A DNA stretch of 14,410 bases from Clostridium sp. UBA6758 (GCA_002453475.1 DKGY01000068.1:44224-58633); one strand, 5' to 3'. Positions 7,424 through 14,303 are shown, numbered from the stretch's first letter. Numbers and translations: made by a program. Notes: a model not told the origin generated them from the letters alone.

Positions 7424-7461
7424 AAAAATGGCTCAAGTACCCGGAAAGGGTAAATGAGCCA
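7424..7461 (-). terminator. Terminator-like hairpin between binding-protein and permease genes (partial terminator)
   Basis: Read on the minus strand, TGGCTCA and TGAGCCA (7 bp) flank an internal TT/CT mismatch and a second 5-bp stem TACCC/GGGTA with a 5-nt loop, followed by TTTTTACAT. The stem is more G+C-rich than the surroundings and begins 13 bases after the lipoprotein stop. As the permeases downstream appear to belong to the same unit, it likely works as a leaky terminator or as a 3'-end stabiliser that favours the binding protein. Confidence 0.65.
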
Positions 7462-7474
7462 TAGAGATATATTT

Positions 7475-9067
7475 TTATTGTTGAATCATATATATTTTTG
7501 ATAAATCTTCAAACATATATATAGGTACTAATTTAGCATCTTCAACTCCACCAAATTTAGCATCAACTCCGATTAGTGATTTAGAATAATACAATGGATA
7601 TACTACAGCATCATCAGCTATGGTCTTTTGAATTTTTTCATATATTTCTTTTCTTTTTGCATCATCTGATTGAGAAGTTCCATCTTTCCACAACTTGTCT
7701 AGTTCTTTATTAACATAGCATTGAGCATTAAAGCTACCATCAGACATATAAGCACTAGAATATCCATCTGGATCATTTCCCATAACATATCCATTTATAA
7801 GTATATCGTAATCTCTTTCTTGCTCTCCAAGAATTTTTGAGAAGTATACATTGTCATCTATTTGCTGAGCATCTACTTCTATACCGATAGATGCCAGTTG
7901 TTGTTTAACAACCATGGCAACTTTACTATCTTTTGGAGTGTATTGAAAATTTAATTTTATATTACCAACACCAGATTTTTCCATGAGTTCTTTGGCTTTC
8001 TCTATATTTTGATCATATTTTTCTACATCATCAGTATAGAATTTTGTGTTTGGAGTTAAAATAGAGTAAGCTTTTTCAGTGTTTTCTAAATTAGTATAAG
8101 ATGTTTTTAGAATTTCTTCTTTATTTAGGGCATAGGATATAGCTTGTCTAACTTCTTTTTTACTTAAGTTTTCATTTTTTTCATTAAGTATAATATAGTT
8201 TAGCATTCCTTCATCAAAAGAATGAGTTTTAAATCTGTCATCTGTAGAGAAGGTTTCAAATTTATCTTCAGCTAAGTATGCAGCTGAAACTTCTCCATTT
8301 TCAAAAGCAATTTTTGAAGTATTATCATCTGGAATTATCCTATAAACTACGCTATCTAAATGAGGTTTTCCTAAATAATAATCATCAAATCTTTCAAGGG
8401 TTACCATCTCACCCTTTTGCCATTCTTTAAATTTAAAAGGACCAGAACCTACTGGATTATTGTTTTTATCTGATTCTGCTAAATTGCTTTCACCTTCAAA
8501 GATATGTTTTGGAATTATTCTGAAATCTCCAATTGATATATAGAATGGTGCAAAGGTACTTGGAAGTTTAAATTCTACAGTTAAGTCATCAATTTTATTA
8601 GCTTGAACTTCTTTTTCATCAATAACAAAGGTTTGTCTAGCATCAATTCCTTGATTTTCATCTTTAGCTACATTTACACTATAAACAACATCATCTGCTG
8701 TTATTTTTGTACCATCATGCCATGTTAAATTATCTTTTAATTTTAATGTATATGTAAGTTTGTCTTCAGAAGCCTCCATACTTTCTGCTAAGTAATATCT
8801 TACTTCATCTTTATCAACTACATATAGTGGATCAAATAATGCATTGTTTATTGTATAAGTAACTCTGTTTTGTTGAAAAAATGGATTAAGACAGCTTGGA
8901 TCAGTTCTAGCTGAAAATACCATTGTCCCTCCATCTTTTATTTGTTGTTGAGCAGTTTCATTTGTTTTTGCCTCAGTATCAGTAGAACTATTTTTTGAAC
9001 TACATCCAATTAAGGATAAAGATAGTATTAAAGATAGTCCAATGCTGAGAAATTTAGTCTTTTTCAT
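7475..9067 (-). CDS. Extracellular solute-binding lipoprotein, family 5 (OppA/DppA-like)
   Basis: The 530-aa product has a classic lipoprotein signal: a Lys-rich start, a hydrophobic stretch and the lipobox LSLIGC, with cleavage expected before C22 and lipid attachment there. A short Ser/Thr/Glu-rich linker follows, then a full-length family-5 binding domain including LTWHDGTKITADDVVYS (about 114-130), NPVGSGPFKFKEW, and the later KEVRQAISYALNKEEILKTS segment. The protein should sit on the outer face of the membrane and deliver ligand to the two permeases encoded downstream. The family binds oligopeptides, dipeptides, nickel complexes and other solutes; the ligand here is unknown. The start follows AAGGGGG on the minus strand. 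A promoter and a perfect 26-bp palindrome lie directly upstream, suggesting tight regulation. Confidence 0.94.
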   Translation of the reverse strand: MKKTKFLSIGLSLILSLSLIGCSSKNSSTDTEAKTNETAQQQIKDGGTMVFSARTDPSCLNPFFQQNRVTYTINNALFDPLYVVDKDEVRYYLAESMEASEDKLTYTLKLKDNLTWHDGTKITADDVVYSVNVAKDENQGIDARQTFVIDEKEVQANKIDDLTVEFKLPSTFAPFYISIGDFRIIPKHIFEGESNLAESDKNNNPVGSGPFKFKEWQKGEMVTLERFDDYYLGKPHLDSVVYRIIPDDNTSKIAFENGEVSAAYLAEDKFETFSTDDRFKTHSFDEGMLNYIILNEKNENLSKKEVRQAISYALNKEEILKTSYTNLENTEKAYSILTPNTKFYTDDVEKYDQNIEKAKELMEKSGVGNIKLNFQYTPKDSKVAMVVKQQLASIGIEVDAQQIDDNVYFSKILGEQERDYDILINGYVMGNDPDGYSSAYMSDGSFNAQCYVNKELDKLWKDGTSQSDDAKRKEIYEKIQKTIADDAVVYPLYYSKSLIGVDAKFGGVEDAKLVPIYMFEDLSKIYMIQQ

Positions 9068-9091
9068 TGTAATCCCCCTTATATACTACTA

Positions 9092-9117
9092 AATTGATTC
9101 ATATATATGAATCAATT
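9092..9117. promoter_or_regulatory. Perfect 26-bp palindrome at the start of the importer transcript
   Basis: AATTGATTCATAT is followed immediately by its exact reverse complement. On the minus strand the palindrome occupies about +2 to +27 relative to the predicted transcription start and ends 24 bases before the lipoprotein ATG. That is the classic site for a repressor operator; in RNA it would also form a 5'-leader hairpin. No regulator gene sits next to it in the window, and I do not recognise the half-site. Confidence 0.6.
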
Positions 9118-9121
9118 GTAA

Positions 9122-9154
9122 GTAAGTTATACTTACGTGAAAAGTATGTAACAA
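9122..9154 (-). promoter_or_regulatory. Promoter of the ABC importer cassette, with a second inverted repeat over the -10
   Basis: On the minus strand, -35 TTGTTA (9149-9154), a 17-bp spacer and -10 TATAAC (9126-9131) form a reasonable SigA promoter. A second inverted repeat, GTAAGT/ACTTAC with a 3-nt centre (9122-9136), overlaps the -10, next to the 26-bp palindrome. The arrangement suggests repression by one or two proteins. Confidence 0.55.
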
Positions 9155-9479
9155 TTCCTTATATAGGATAACATAATAAATATTAGTATATAACTCTTAT
9201 TATAAATTGAAATAAATAATAATAATCTATTCGAAAACGTTATAACTACAAATTACAACAAAATAATACATAATAAACTAAGAAGTAAGCTATTGTTTAG
9301 TGGTGAGAATAAGCAGTATAGTATTTTCAGAAATTCATCTAATTTCATCTTGGTGAATTGTTTTATAAAATGGGTTATTAAGTATAAATATAATTATTAC
9401 AGGAAATTATAATACTATATCCTATAGATTATGGGAATATTTAAAACTATATTTTATAAAAGTTTAGGAGGAGAACATA
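9155..9479. other. Divergent intergenic region between the importer and the 55-aa Cys-rich gene
   Basis: No gene is visible. The right part should hold the promoter of the small + strand gene at 9480: TATAAT occurs at 9389-9394 and 9408-9413, without a good -35. A loose repeat of the type AATTCATCT / AATTTCATCT lies around 9330-9350. No terminator or riboswitch is recognised. Confidence 0.4.
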
Positions 9480-9647
9480 ATGAATAATCATGGAGTCCCA
9501 GAAGACAATTGGGGAGAAGAAGAATATAATTTTGAAAATGAAATAAATTATTATGATGAAGGCTATGAAGAATGTATACGATGTGGCAATAGGGATTGTG
9601 TAGATAATAAAAAACTATGTAGCTATTGTAATGAAACATGGGAATAG
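9480..9647 (+). CDS. 55-aa acidic Cys-rich protein, probable small zinc ribbon
   Basis: ATG at 9480 is preceded by AGGAGGAG (9466-9473) at ideal spacing, and the 55-codon frame ends with TAG at 9645-9647. The product has a strongly acidic first half (MNNHGVPEDNWGEEEYNFEN and onwards to about residue 31) and a Cys-rich C-terminal part with CIRCG (C32, C35), C40, and CSYC (C47, C50) followed by NETWE. Two CxxC knuckles about 12 residues apart suit a compact zinc ribbon. I do not recognise the family. The acidic tail suggests a protein-binding rather than DNA-binding role, but this is inference. It lies alone between the importer promoter and the Mrp gene. The antisense frame is a shadow. Confidence 0.75.
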   Translation: MNNHGVPEDNWGEEEYNFENEINYYDEGYEECIRCGNRDCVDNKKLCSYCNETWE

Positions 9648-9872
9648 AATTAAATATATTAATGAGATAAATCAGTAGAAGAATTTACTATAGAAATAAG
9701 TTATGTAATCAAGGTAGAATTAGCATGCAATATTACAGAACTTTAATTTGTAGTAGATTCTTTTATATGGTAATAATCATTCTATTAGGTGATTTATTTT
9801 AATTTAATAATATAGTATGTTGAATTGAAATTTTATAATATTGTAATCCATAAGAAATTGCATTATTGGCAT
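9648..9872. other. Non-coding stretch upstream of the Mrp gene
   Basis: No supported gene and no clear terminator for the 55-aa gene are seen. The sequence is very A+T-rich without a notable long inverted repeat. Confidence 0.4.
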
Positions 9873-9901
9873 TTGACAGCAATTTGAAAGAGAAGTAATA
9901 T
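9873..9901 (+). promoter_or_regulatory. SigA-type promoter of the Mrp gene
   Basis: Consensus -35 TTGACA (9873-9878), 17-bp spacer and a -10-like TAATAT (9896-9901, four of six). The predicted start near 9908 leaves about 33 nt of leader containing GAGGAG (9927-9932) before the ATG at 9941. Confidence 0.55.
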
Positions 9902-9940
9902 AAATTTAGTAAATACCAATAATAATGAGGAGATGATTTT

Positions 9941-10762
9941 ATGTCAGCATGTGATACATGCCCATCAAATGGTGGATGCAGTAAAGATAAAGGAAGTTGT
10001 GGAATAAAAAACAATCCTTTAAATAATATAAAAACAATTATTGGAGTTATGAGTGGAAAAGGTGGAGTTGGTAAATCATCAATGACTACTTTGATAGCAA
10101 GACAGTTAAAGGAAATGGGACATAGAGTAGGAATCCTAGATGCAGATATTACAGGACCAAGTATACCAAGACTTCTTGGACTTACAGGTAAAAAAGCTAT
10201 GAGTGATGGCAAAAATATATATCCTGTAGAATCAAAAGAAGGGATAAAGGTTATGTCTTTAAATCTACTAGTAGAAAATGAAGAAGACCCTGTAATTTGG
10301 AGAGGTCCTATGATTGGTGGAATGGTTAAACAGTTTTGGACAGACGTAATTTGGGGTGAGTTAGACTATTTAGTAGTTGATATGCCACCTGGAACAGGAG
10401 ATGTAGCACTAACAGTAATGCAAGATATTCCAATAAGTGGAATAGTTATGGTGTCTGTTCCTCAAGATTTTGTATCTATGATAGTTGCAAAGGCAGTTAA
10501 CATGGCAAGAAAATTAGATATAAAAGTCTTGGGTGTTATTGAAAATATGAGCTATATTAAATGTCCTGATTGTGATAAAAAAATTAAATTATTTAATGGA
10601 GAAGATACTGAAAAATTCTTAAGGGATATGGAGCTAAGTCTTTTAGGTGAGTTACCTATGATGAGTAGTATAAGTAATTTATCTAGAGGTGAGGAAGAGC
10701 ACCAAGAAGAATTCAAAAATACATTTAATACAATTGTTGAAAATATAATTAGTAATCTATAA
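9941..10762 (+). CDS. Mrp/NBP35 family P-loop ATPase, Fe-S cluster carrier
   Basis: The 273-aa product is an Mrp/ApbC/NBP35-type ATPase that binds and transfers Fe-S clusters in the cytoplasm. Its deviant Walker A motif is GVMSGKGGVGKSSMTT (K40 and K45), followed by the ILDADITGPSIPRLLG switch region and Walker B DMPPGTGD (147-154). The paired metal-binding cysteines expected at the dimer interface are C208 and C211 (CPDC). The N-terminus has four further cysteines (C4, C7, C13, C20 in CDTCPSNGGCSKDKGSCG), resembling the N-terminal ferredoxin-like cluster of eukaryotic NBP35 and common in anaerobe homologues. Start choice is supported by GAGGAG. No SUF, ISC or other Fe-S genes are adjacent; the gene is monocistronic with its own promoter and terminator. 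Confidence 0.93.
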   Translation: MSACDTCPSNGGCSKDKGSCGIKNNPLNNIKTIIGVMSGKGGVGKSSMTTLIARQLKEMGHRVGILDADITGPSIPRLLGLTGKKAMSDGKNIYPVESKEGIKVMSLNLLVENEEDPVIWRGPMIGGMVKQFWTDVIWGELDYLVVDMPPGTGDVALTVMQDIPISGIVMVSVPQDFVSMIVAKAVNMARKLDIKVLGVIENMSYIKCPDCDKKIKLFNGEDTEKFLRDMELSLLGELPMMSSISNLSRGEEEHQEEFKNTFNTIVENIISNL

Positions 10763-10841
10763 AAATAAGTAGAATAAATAATTATTATAACTGTTTTTAA
10801 GCTTAGTGTATTATTATAACAGTATAGAAAATTATTATATG

Positions 10842-10879
10842 AAAAACTATCTTAAATCTTTGGTTTGAGATAGTTTTTT
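10842..10879 (+). terminator. Intrinsic terminator of the Mrp gene
   Basis: AAAAACTATCTTAAA (10842-10856) pairs with TTTGAGATAGTTTTT (10864-10878) with one G-U pair and a 7-nt loop; the 3' arm ends in a T-run. It lies about 80 bases after the stop. Confidence 0.85.
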
Positions 10880-11055
10880 ATATTATAATTTAAATCTAAG
10901 GATTAATCCATATTATCATATAAGACATAAAGAAATAAAAGCTGAAAAGAAATAATTATTATATAAATAAAAAAGTATATAATAGAGAAACTATAAATAA
11001 ACATAATTTTTTATCATTAGTTTTATTAGTATGTGGAATAAATATAACAAACTTT
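10880..11055. other. Intergenic region upstream of the 3-TM protein gene
   Basis: No gene is seen. A perfect TATAAT is at 10978-10983, without a recognisable -35, and is the best candidate -10 for the following gene, giving a leader of about 80 nt. Confidence 0.35.
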
Positions 11056-11068
11056 AGGAGGAAGACTC

Positions 11069-11314
11069 ATGTTTAATAGTACATTAATTGAGTGGATAGG
11101 TTATTTAGCATCTATACTAATTACAATTTCTATGTTTATGAAAGACATATTCAAACTAAGATTTATTAATTTAATGGGATGTGTTTTATTTGTAATATAC
11201 GGACTAATCATAGAAGCATATCCTGTAGCTATAGCTAATGCAATAATAGTTTTTATAAATCTATACTACTTATATAAGTTATATAGAGAAGCAAATAATA
11301 AAAATAACGGTTAG
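11069..11314 (+). CDS. Small 3-TM membrane protein, YgjV/SemiSWEET-like
   Basis: The 81-aa product is nearly all hydrophobic, with three predicted membrane helices at about 7-25, 32-49 and 52-71, and a short basic, Asn-rich tail. The pattern IEWIGYLASILITISMFMKD, then LRFINLMGCVLFVIYGLII, then the AYPVAIANAIIVFINLYYL helix matches, from memory, short proteins annotated as YgjV family. Three-helix size and the conserved Pro/Asn in the last helix also recall SemiSWEET half-transporters, which dimerise to carry sugars, though no PQ motif is evident in the first helix. Transport is therefore inferred and substrate unknown. The ATG at 11069 follows AGGAGGAAG. It is a single gene; a long hairpin follows, shared with the convergent zinc-ribbon gene. 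Confidence 0.75.
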   Translation: MFNSTLIEWIGYLASILITISMFMKDIFKLRFINLMGCVLFVIYGLIIEAYPVAIANAIIVFINLYYLYKLYREANNKNNG

Positions 11315-11367
11315 ATTTAATAATTAAACGTATTTATAAATATTTTAGTGTACGTGAAGAAAATTTA

Positions 11368-11401
11368 AGCTATGGTGAAATAAAAAAATTTCACCATAGC
11401 T
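11368..11401. terminator. Shared hairpin between the convergent 3-TM and zinc-ribbon genes
   Basis: AGCTATGGTGAAAT (11368-11381) and ATTTCACCATAGCT (11388-11401) form a perfect 14-bp stem with a 6-A loop. Flanking T-tracts are poor in both directions (TAAATTTTC on the minus strand is better), so it may act as a weak bidirectional terminator or transcript-end stabiliser. Confidence 0.65.
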
Positions 11402-11412
11402 ATTAAATATAA

Positions 11413-11616
11413 TTAGCTAGTTAAGAAGTCTAAAATGTTTTCCCCTGTAGATGTAGTTGATTTATATAATTCTGTATAACCACAACTTCTGCAACTTACT
11501 GTTATAAATTTTTTGTTTTGCACATCAAATAATTTAGAAAGGGTACCACCAGTTGCTTGAAATTGGTCACTTTCATATTGAGTACATCCACATTTAGGAC
11601 ATTTATAATTTGACAT
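11413..11616 (-). CDS. DUF2082-type zinc-ribbon protein, predicted nucleic-acid-binding
   Basis: The 67-aa product matches the small zinc-ribbon family once called predicted nucleic-acid-binding proteins (DUF2082). Features are KCPKCG (C6, C9), the linker motif ATGGTLSKLFDVQNKKF (21-37), and the second knuckle SCRSCGYTELY (C42, C45). Four cysteines should bind one zinc ion. The function is not established; the nucleic-acid-binding label rests on the fold. The ATG follows AAGGAGG on the minus strand at good spacing. It is a single gene on the minus strand, convergent with the 3-TM gene and divergent from the RDD-like gene. Confidence 0.85.
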   Translation of the reverse strand: MSNYKCPKCGCTQYESDQFQATGGTLSKLFDVQNKKFITVSCRSCGYTELYKSTTSTGENILDFLTS

Positions 11617-11646
11617 ATATAATACCTCCTTTAAGCTTATAGTTAC

Positions 11647-11652
11647 ATTATA
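11647..11652 (-). promoter_or_regulatory. Likely -10 of the DUF2082 gene
   Basis: A perfect TATAAT occurs on the minus strand about 30 bases upstream of the ATG. No good -35 hexamer is seen 16-18 bases upstream of it. Confidence 0.35.
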
Positions 11653-11752
11653 AGTTTAAATTAGAAAAATTAATATTGAAAGTAAAATATATTAACAATT
11701 TTAATTAATATGTATAATTATTTACTTTAAATGGATGAAAAATAAATTTTTT

Positions 11753-11814
11753 ATGTAAATTCATACTAAGTTTACATAGAATTAATTTACAGATAATTTA
11801 AAGTATAGTATATT
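11753..11814 (+). promoter_or_regulatory. Promoter of the RDD-like gene with an upstream inverted repeat
   Basis: TTTACA (11786-11791), a 17-bp spacer and TATATT (11809-11814) make a good SigA promoter, five of six at each hexamer. An inverted repeat ATGTAAA/TTTACAT (11753-11759 and 11771-11777) lies just upstream and could bind a regulator, though such short A+T-rich arms may be chance. Confidence 0.5.
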
Positions 11815-11854
11815 TATCAGAGAGTTTATAATTATTATGTGAGGAGGATATTGG

Positions 11855-12274
11855 ATGTTAAAGGATGAAGAAAATATAAAAAGTGAAAATGATATTATAG
11901 AAGAGGAAAATATAACGGAAGAAACTATAGTTGAAACACAAGAAAATATGGAAGCAACTTTAGAAAATGCAGAAGAATTAGAAAAAATAGATGAAGTTGA
12001 AGAAGTACAAGAGTCTTCTAATGAAGAAATTAAAAACAAAAGTGGATTTCTAGCGAAGCTGGGGGCTAGTATAATTGATCAGGGAATAAGTTTATTAGCA
12101 AGTTTTGTATTGCTTTATTTATTTAATTTAGTTTTGATGCCTTTTGGATATAAAGTTGGAGATAAAGTATCAGTATTTTTGGTTATATATGTGATTGTAA
12201 ATATTTTATATGGTATTATAATGGAAGCTACTAAGTTAAAGAGAACTATAGGAAAAGCTATTTTAAAATTATAG
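11855..12274 (+). CDS. RDD-like membrane protein with long acidic N-terminal tail
   Basis: The 139-aa product has two parts. Residues 1 to about 61 are extremely acidic (runs such as EEENITEETIVETQENMEAT) and probably disordered or coiled-coil. Residues about 62-139 form a short membrane domain with two helices (about 72-95 and 105-124). The domain begins GFLAKLGASIIDQGI and ends TKLKRTIGKAILKL, recalling the RDD family, where an R/K-x-x-A-x-x-I-D start and an R-T-x-G-K end frame the helices. The usual leading Arg is Lys here and the domain is short, so this is a tentative family call. Function is unknown for most RDD proteins. GAGGAGG lies 7 nt before the ATG. The gene has its own promoter and terminator. 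Confidence 0.7.
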   Translation: MLKDEENIKSENDIIEEENITEETIVETQENMEATLENAEELEKIDEVEEVQESSNEEIKNKSGFLAKLGASIIDQGISLLASFVLLYLFNLVLMPFGYKVGDKVSVFLVIYVIVNILYGIIMEATKLKRTIGKAILKL

Positions 12275-12280
12275 TAATGG

Positions 12281-12316
12281 AAACGTGTCTATGTTTAGAT
12301 GCGTTTTTTATTTTAA
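12281..12316 (+). terminator. Intrinsic terminator of the RDD-like gene
   Basis: AAACGTGTCT (12281-12290) pairs with AGATGCGTTT (12297-12306, allowing two G-U pairs) around ATGTTT, followed by TTTTATTTT. It starts 6 bases after the stop codon. Confidence 0.8.
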
Positions 12317-12354
12317 GAAGAATAAGATAGATACAATAGTAAAGTTATATTATA

Positions 12355-12382
12355 TTGAAGTAAATGTTATAATTAGTATAAT
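12355..12382 (+). promoter_or_regulatory. SigA-type promoter of the CpdB-like gene
   Basis: -35 TTGAAG (12355-12360), a 16-bp spacer and a perfect -10 TATAAT (12377-12382). The predicted start near 12389 gives a leader of about 73 nt; no riboswitch or strong hairpin was recognised in it. Confidence 0.55.
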
Positions 12383-12461
12383 AAAAACTTGAAATCAAGA
12401 AGGTACAATTCAGAGAAGTATCATTAATAATCAATGTTTTAAAGTGGAGGATTAAATATAA

Positions 12462-14147
12462 ATGAATAAAATCACTACAACAAAGGATAAGAAAATTACT
12501 ATCTTAGCAACTACAGATGTACACGGTAATGTTTTAGGATATAACTATGATAATGGTGAAAGTTTTATTGATAGTGGTATGAATCGTATTTATTCCTATA
12601 TAAAGCAAGTTAAAAGTGAAAATCCTAATACTTTGGTAGTGGATAATGGAGATATAATTCAGGGTAATACTTTAACAGATGAAATTTATAGTAATGAGAA
12701 GAAAGAAAAACATCCTGTGATTTCTGCTATGAATTTCATGGGATATGATGCTATGGTATTGGGAAACCATGAATTTAACTTTGGAGTTGATTTAATAAAA
12801 TCTCTTGAAAAACAAAGTGACTTTCCATTTCTTTCTGCGAATGTAAACTATAGAAAAAATGGTGATGAGTTTGTAAAGACACATACAATTTTAAATTGTG
12901 GTGGAGTGAGAGTTGGAATTATAGGACTAACTACTTCTAATGTACCAAGATGGGCAGGAAATCTAGTGGATGAGCTAAGTTTTCATGATCTTGGTGAAAC
13001 TGCCTATAGGTATGTTAATGAAATTAGAGATAAAGTAGACGTGATACTGGTTATGGCTCATGCTAGCATGGTTTCAGAACATGACAAGAAGAATGAAAGT
13101 GATGCAGCTGAAAAAATATTGAGACTATGTCCGGAGATAGATGTACTAGTAGTTGGGCATTTTCATATAACAGTAAAAGAGAAGATAGGAAAAACTCTTA
13201 TTGGAGGTGCTACAGATAGTGGACGAGACGTAATTCGATTTGATTTAACTTTGGATAGTAATAATTGTGTGATAGATGGAAAAGTACAAGTTGTAGCTAT
13301 GAAGGATTATTATCCAAGTGAAGAGTTAAGTAAATTACCAGTTATTAAGAAAGCCCATGAAACAACTATGGATTTCACCACAGAAATAATAGGGGAAGCA
13401 TCTGAAGATTTTCAACCAAAGGATGAAATAAAATTTATACCTGAAGGAAAACTTAGAGATACTCCATTAATAGAGTTAATAAATAAGGTTCAGCTTATAA
13501 ATTCTGGTGCAGATGTTACATCCACTTCTTTAATTAGAGATGATAGTAATATAAAAAAGGGTATTATAACTTATGGAAATATTTTTAATATATATAAATT
13601 TACTACTTTTCTCTATGTAGTAGAAGTTACTGGTAAGGAGTTAAAGAATTATATGGAATGGGCTGCTTCAGCTTATAATCAGTGGAAGCCGGGGGATATT
13701 TCTATAAGTTTTACTATGGATATTCCAGGATATCAACATGAATTTTTTGCAGGAGTAGATTATAAAGTAGATATTTCTAAATCAATAGGTAATCGAATTG
13801 TAGATTTAATTTTCAAAGGTGAATTAGTTAAAGAAGATCAGATATTAAAATTAGCAACCAGTGATTATTGCTATTTTGCAAATTTAAAAGGTAGGAAGCT
13901 AGCAAAGAAAGATTACATATGGAAATCTTCTAATACAATTAGAGATATGATAGTAGAGTATATTAAAAATCAAGGGATTATTTCTCCACAAGTGGATAAT
14001 AACTGGGAGATAACTGGGGTTAATTTAGAATCACCATATAAAGAAAAAATAGTTAAATTAGTTAATGAAGGTAGTATTGAATTACCATATAATAAAGCTT
14101 TGAATATATACGAACTTAAAGAGTTGGGTTTAATAGATACGAAGTAG
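12462..14147 (+). CDS. CpdB/YfkN-like metallophosphoesterase (2',3'-cyclic nucleotide phosphodiesterase / nucleotidase), no signal peptide
   Basis: The 561-aa product is a two-domain UshA/CpdB-type enzyme. The N-terminal calcineurin-like domain has all dinuclear metal motifs: TTDVHG (D19, H21), VVDNGDIIQG (D64), GNHEFNFG (N102, H103), H200 in VMAHAS and GHFH (H233, H235). The C-terminal 5'-nucleotidase domain (about 310-500) includes ITYGNIFNIYKFTTFLYVVE and PGYQHEFFAGVDYKVDISKS. SYIKQVKSENPNTLVVDNGD, the HPVISAMNFMGYDAMVLGNH stretch and the GVDYKVDISKSIGNR segment resemble CpdB and YfkN more than UshA, so 2',3'-cyclic nucleotides and 3'-nucleotides are the likelier substrates. Most relatives are exported, but this one starts MNKITTTKDKKITILATTDV with no signal sequence, so a cytoplasmic location is inferred. 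GGAGG (12446-12450) lies 11 nt before the ATG. It is monocistronic. Confidence 0.88.
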   Translation: MNKITTTKDKKITILATTDVHGNVLGYNYDNGESFIDSGMNRIYSYIKQVKSENPNTLVVDNGDIIQGNTLTDEIYSNEKKEKHPVISAMNFMGYDAMVLGNHEFNFGVDLIKSLEKQSDFPFLSANVNYRKNGDEFVKTHTILNCGGVRVGIIGLTTSNVPRWAGNLVDELSFHDLGETAYRYVNEIRDKVDVILVMAHASMVSEHDKKNESDAAEKILRLCPEIDVLVVGHFHITVKEKIGKTLIGGATDSGRDVIRFDLTLDSNNCVIDGKVQVVAMKDYYPSEELSKLPVIKKAHETTMDFTTEIIGEASEDFQPKDEIKFIPEGKLRDTPLIELINKVQLINSGADVTSTSLIRDDSNIKKGIITYGNIFNIYKFTTFLYVVEVTGKELKNYMEWAASAYNQWKPGDISISFTMDIPGYQHEFFAGVDYKVDISKSIGNRIVDLIFKGELVKEDQILKLATSDYCYFANLKGRKLAKKDYIWKSSNTIRDMIVEYIKNQGIISPQVDNNWEITGVNLESPYKEKIVKLVNEGSIELPYNKALNIYELKELGLIDTK

Positions 14148-14303
14148 TAAAAAATGTATTGACTATATATATTTGTTATGGTAAATTATACTTGTAATTT
14201 TAAATTTAGGAAGGGGACAATGAGATGTTGATTAGAATCAATTGTTAGTTAAATTTTTGAGAAAAGAAAATATTTAATTTAAAAGAGGTTTTGTTTACGT
14301 TAT
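14148..14303. other. Non-coding stretch after the CpdB-like gene
   Basis: A Shine-Dalgarno-like AGGAAGGGGA with ATG at 14224 opens only a 7-codon frame (MLIRINC), which I do not treat as a gene. Nothing else is supported. Confidence 0.35.

Noticed and set aside
9454..9639. Minus-strand 61-codon frame rich in His, Tyr and Leu
   Set aside because: It is the complement of the 55-aa Cys-rich gene, which has a strong RBS; the composition is that of a shadow.
9799..10212. Minus-strand 137-codon frame
   Set aside because: It runs antisense to the P-loop region of the Mrp ATPase and its promoter; no domain seen.
11782..12039. Minus-strand 85-codon Ser-rich frame
   Set aside because: It is the complement of the Glu-rich tail of the RDD-like gene; the Ser/Phe richness is an artefact of GAA/GAT codons read in reverse.
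14224..14247. Seven-codon frame behind an RBS-like AGGAAGGGGA
   Set aside because: Too short to support as a gene, and no leader-peptide or attenuator structure follows that would give it a role.
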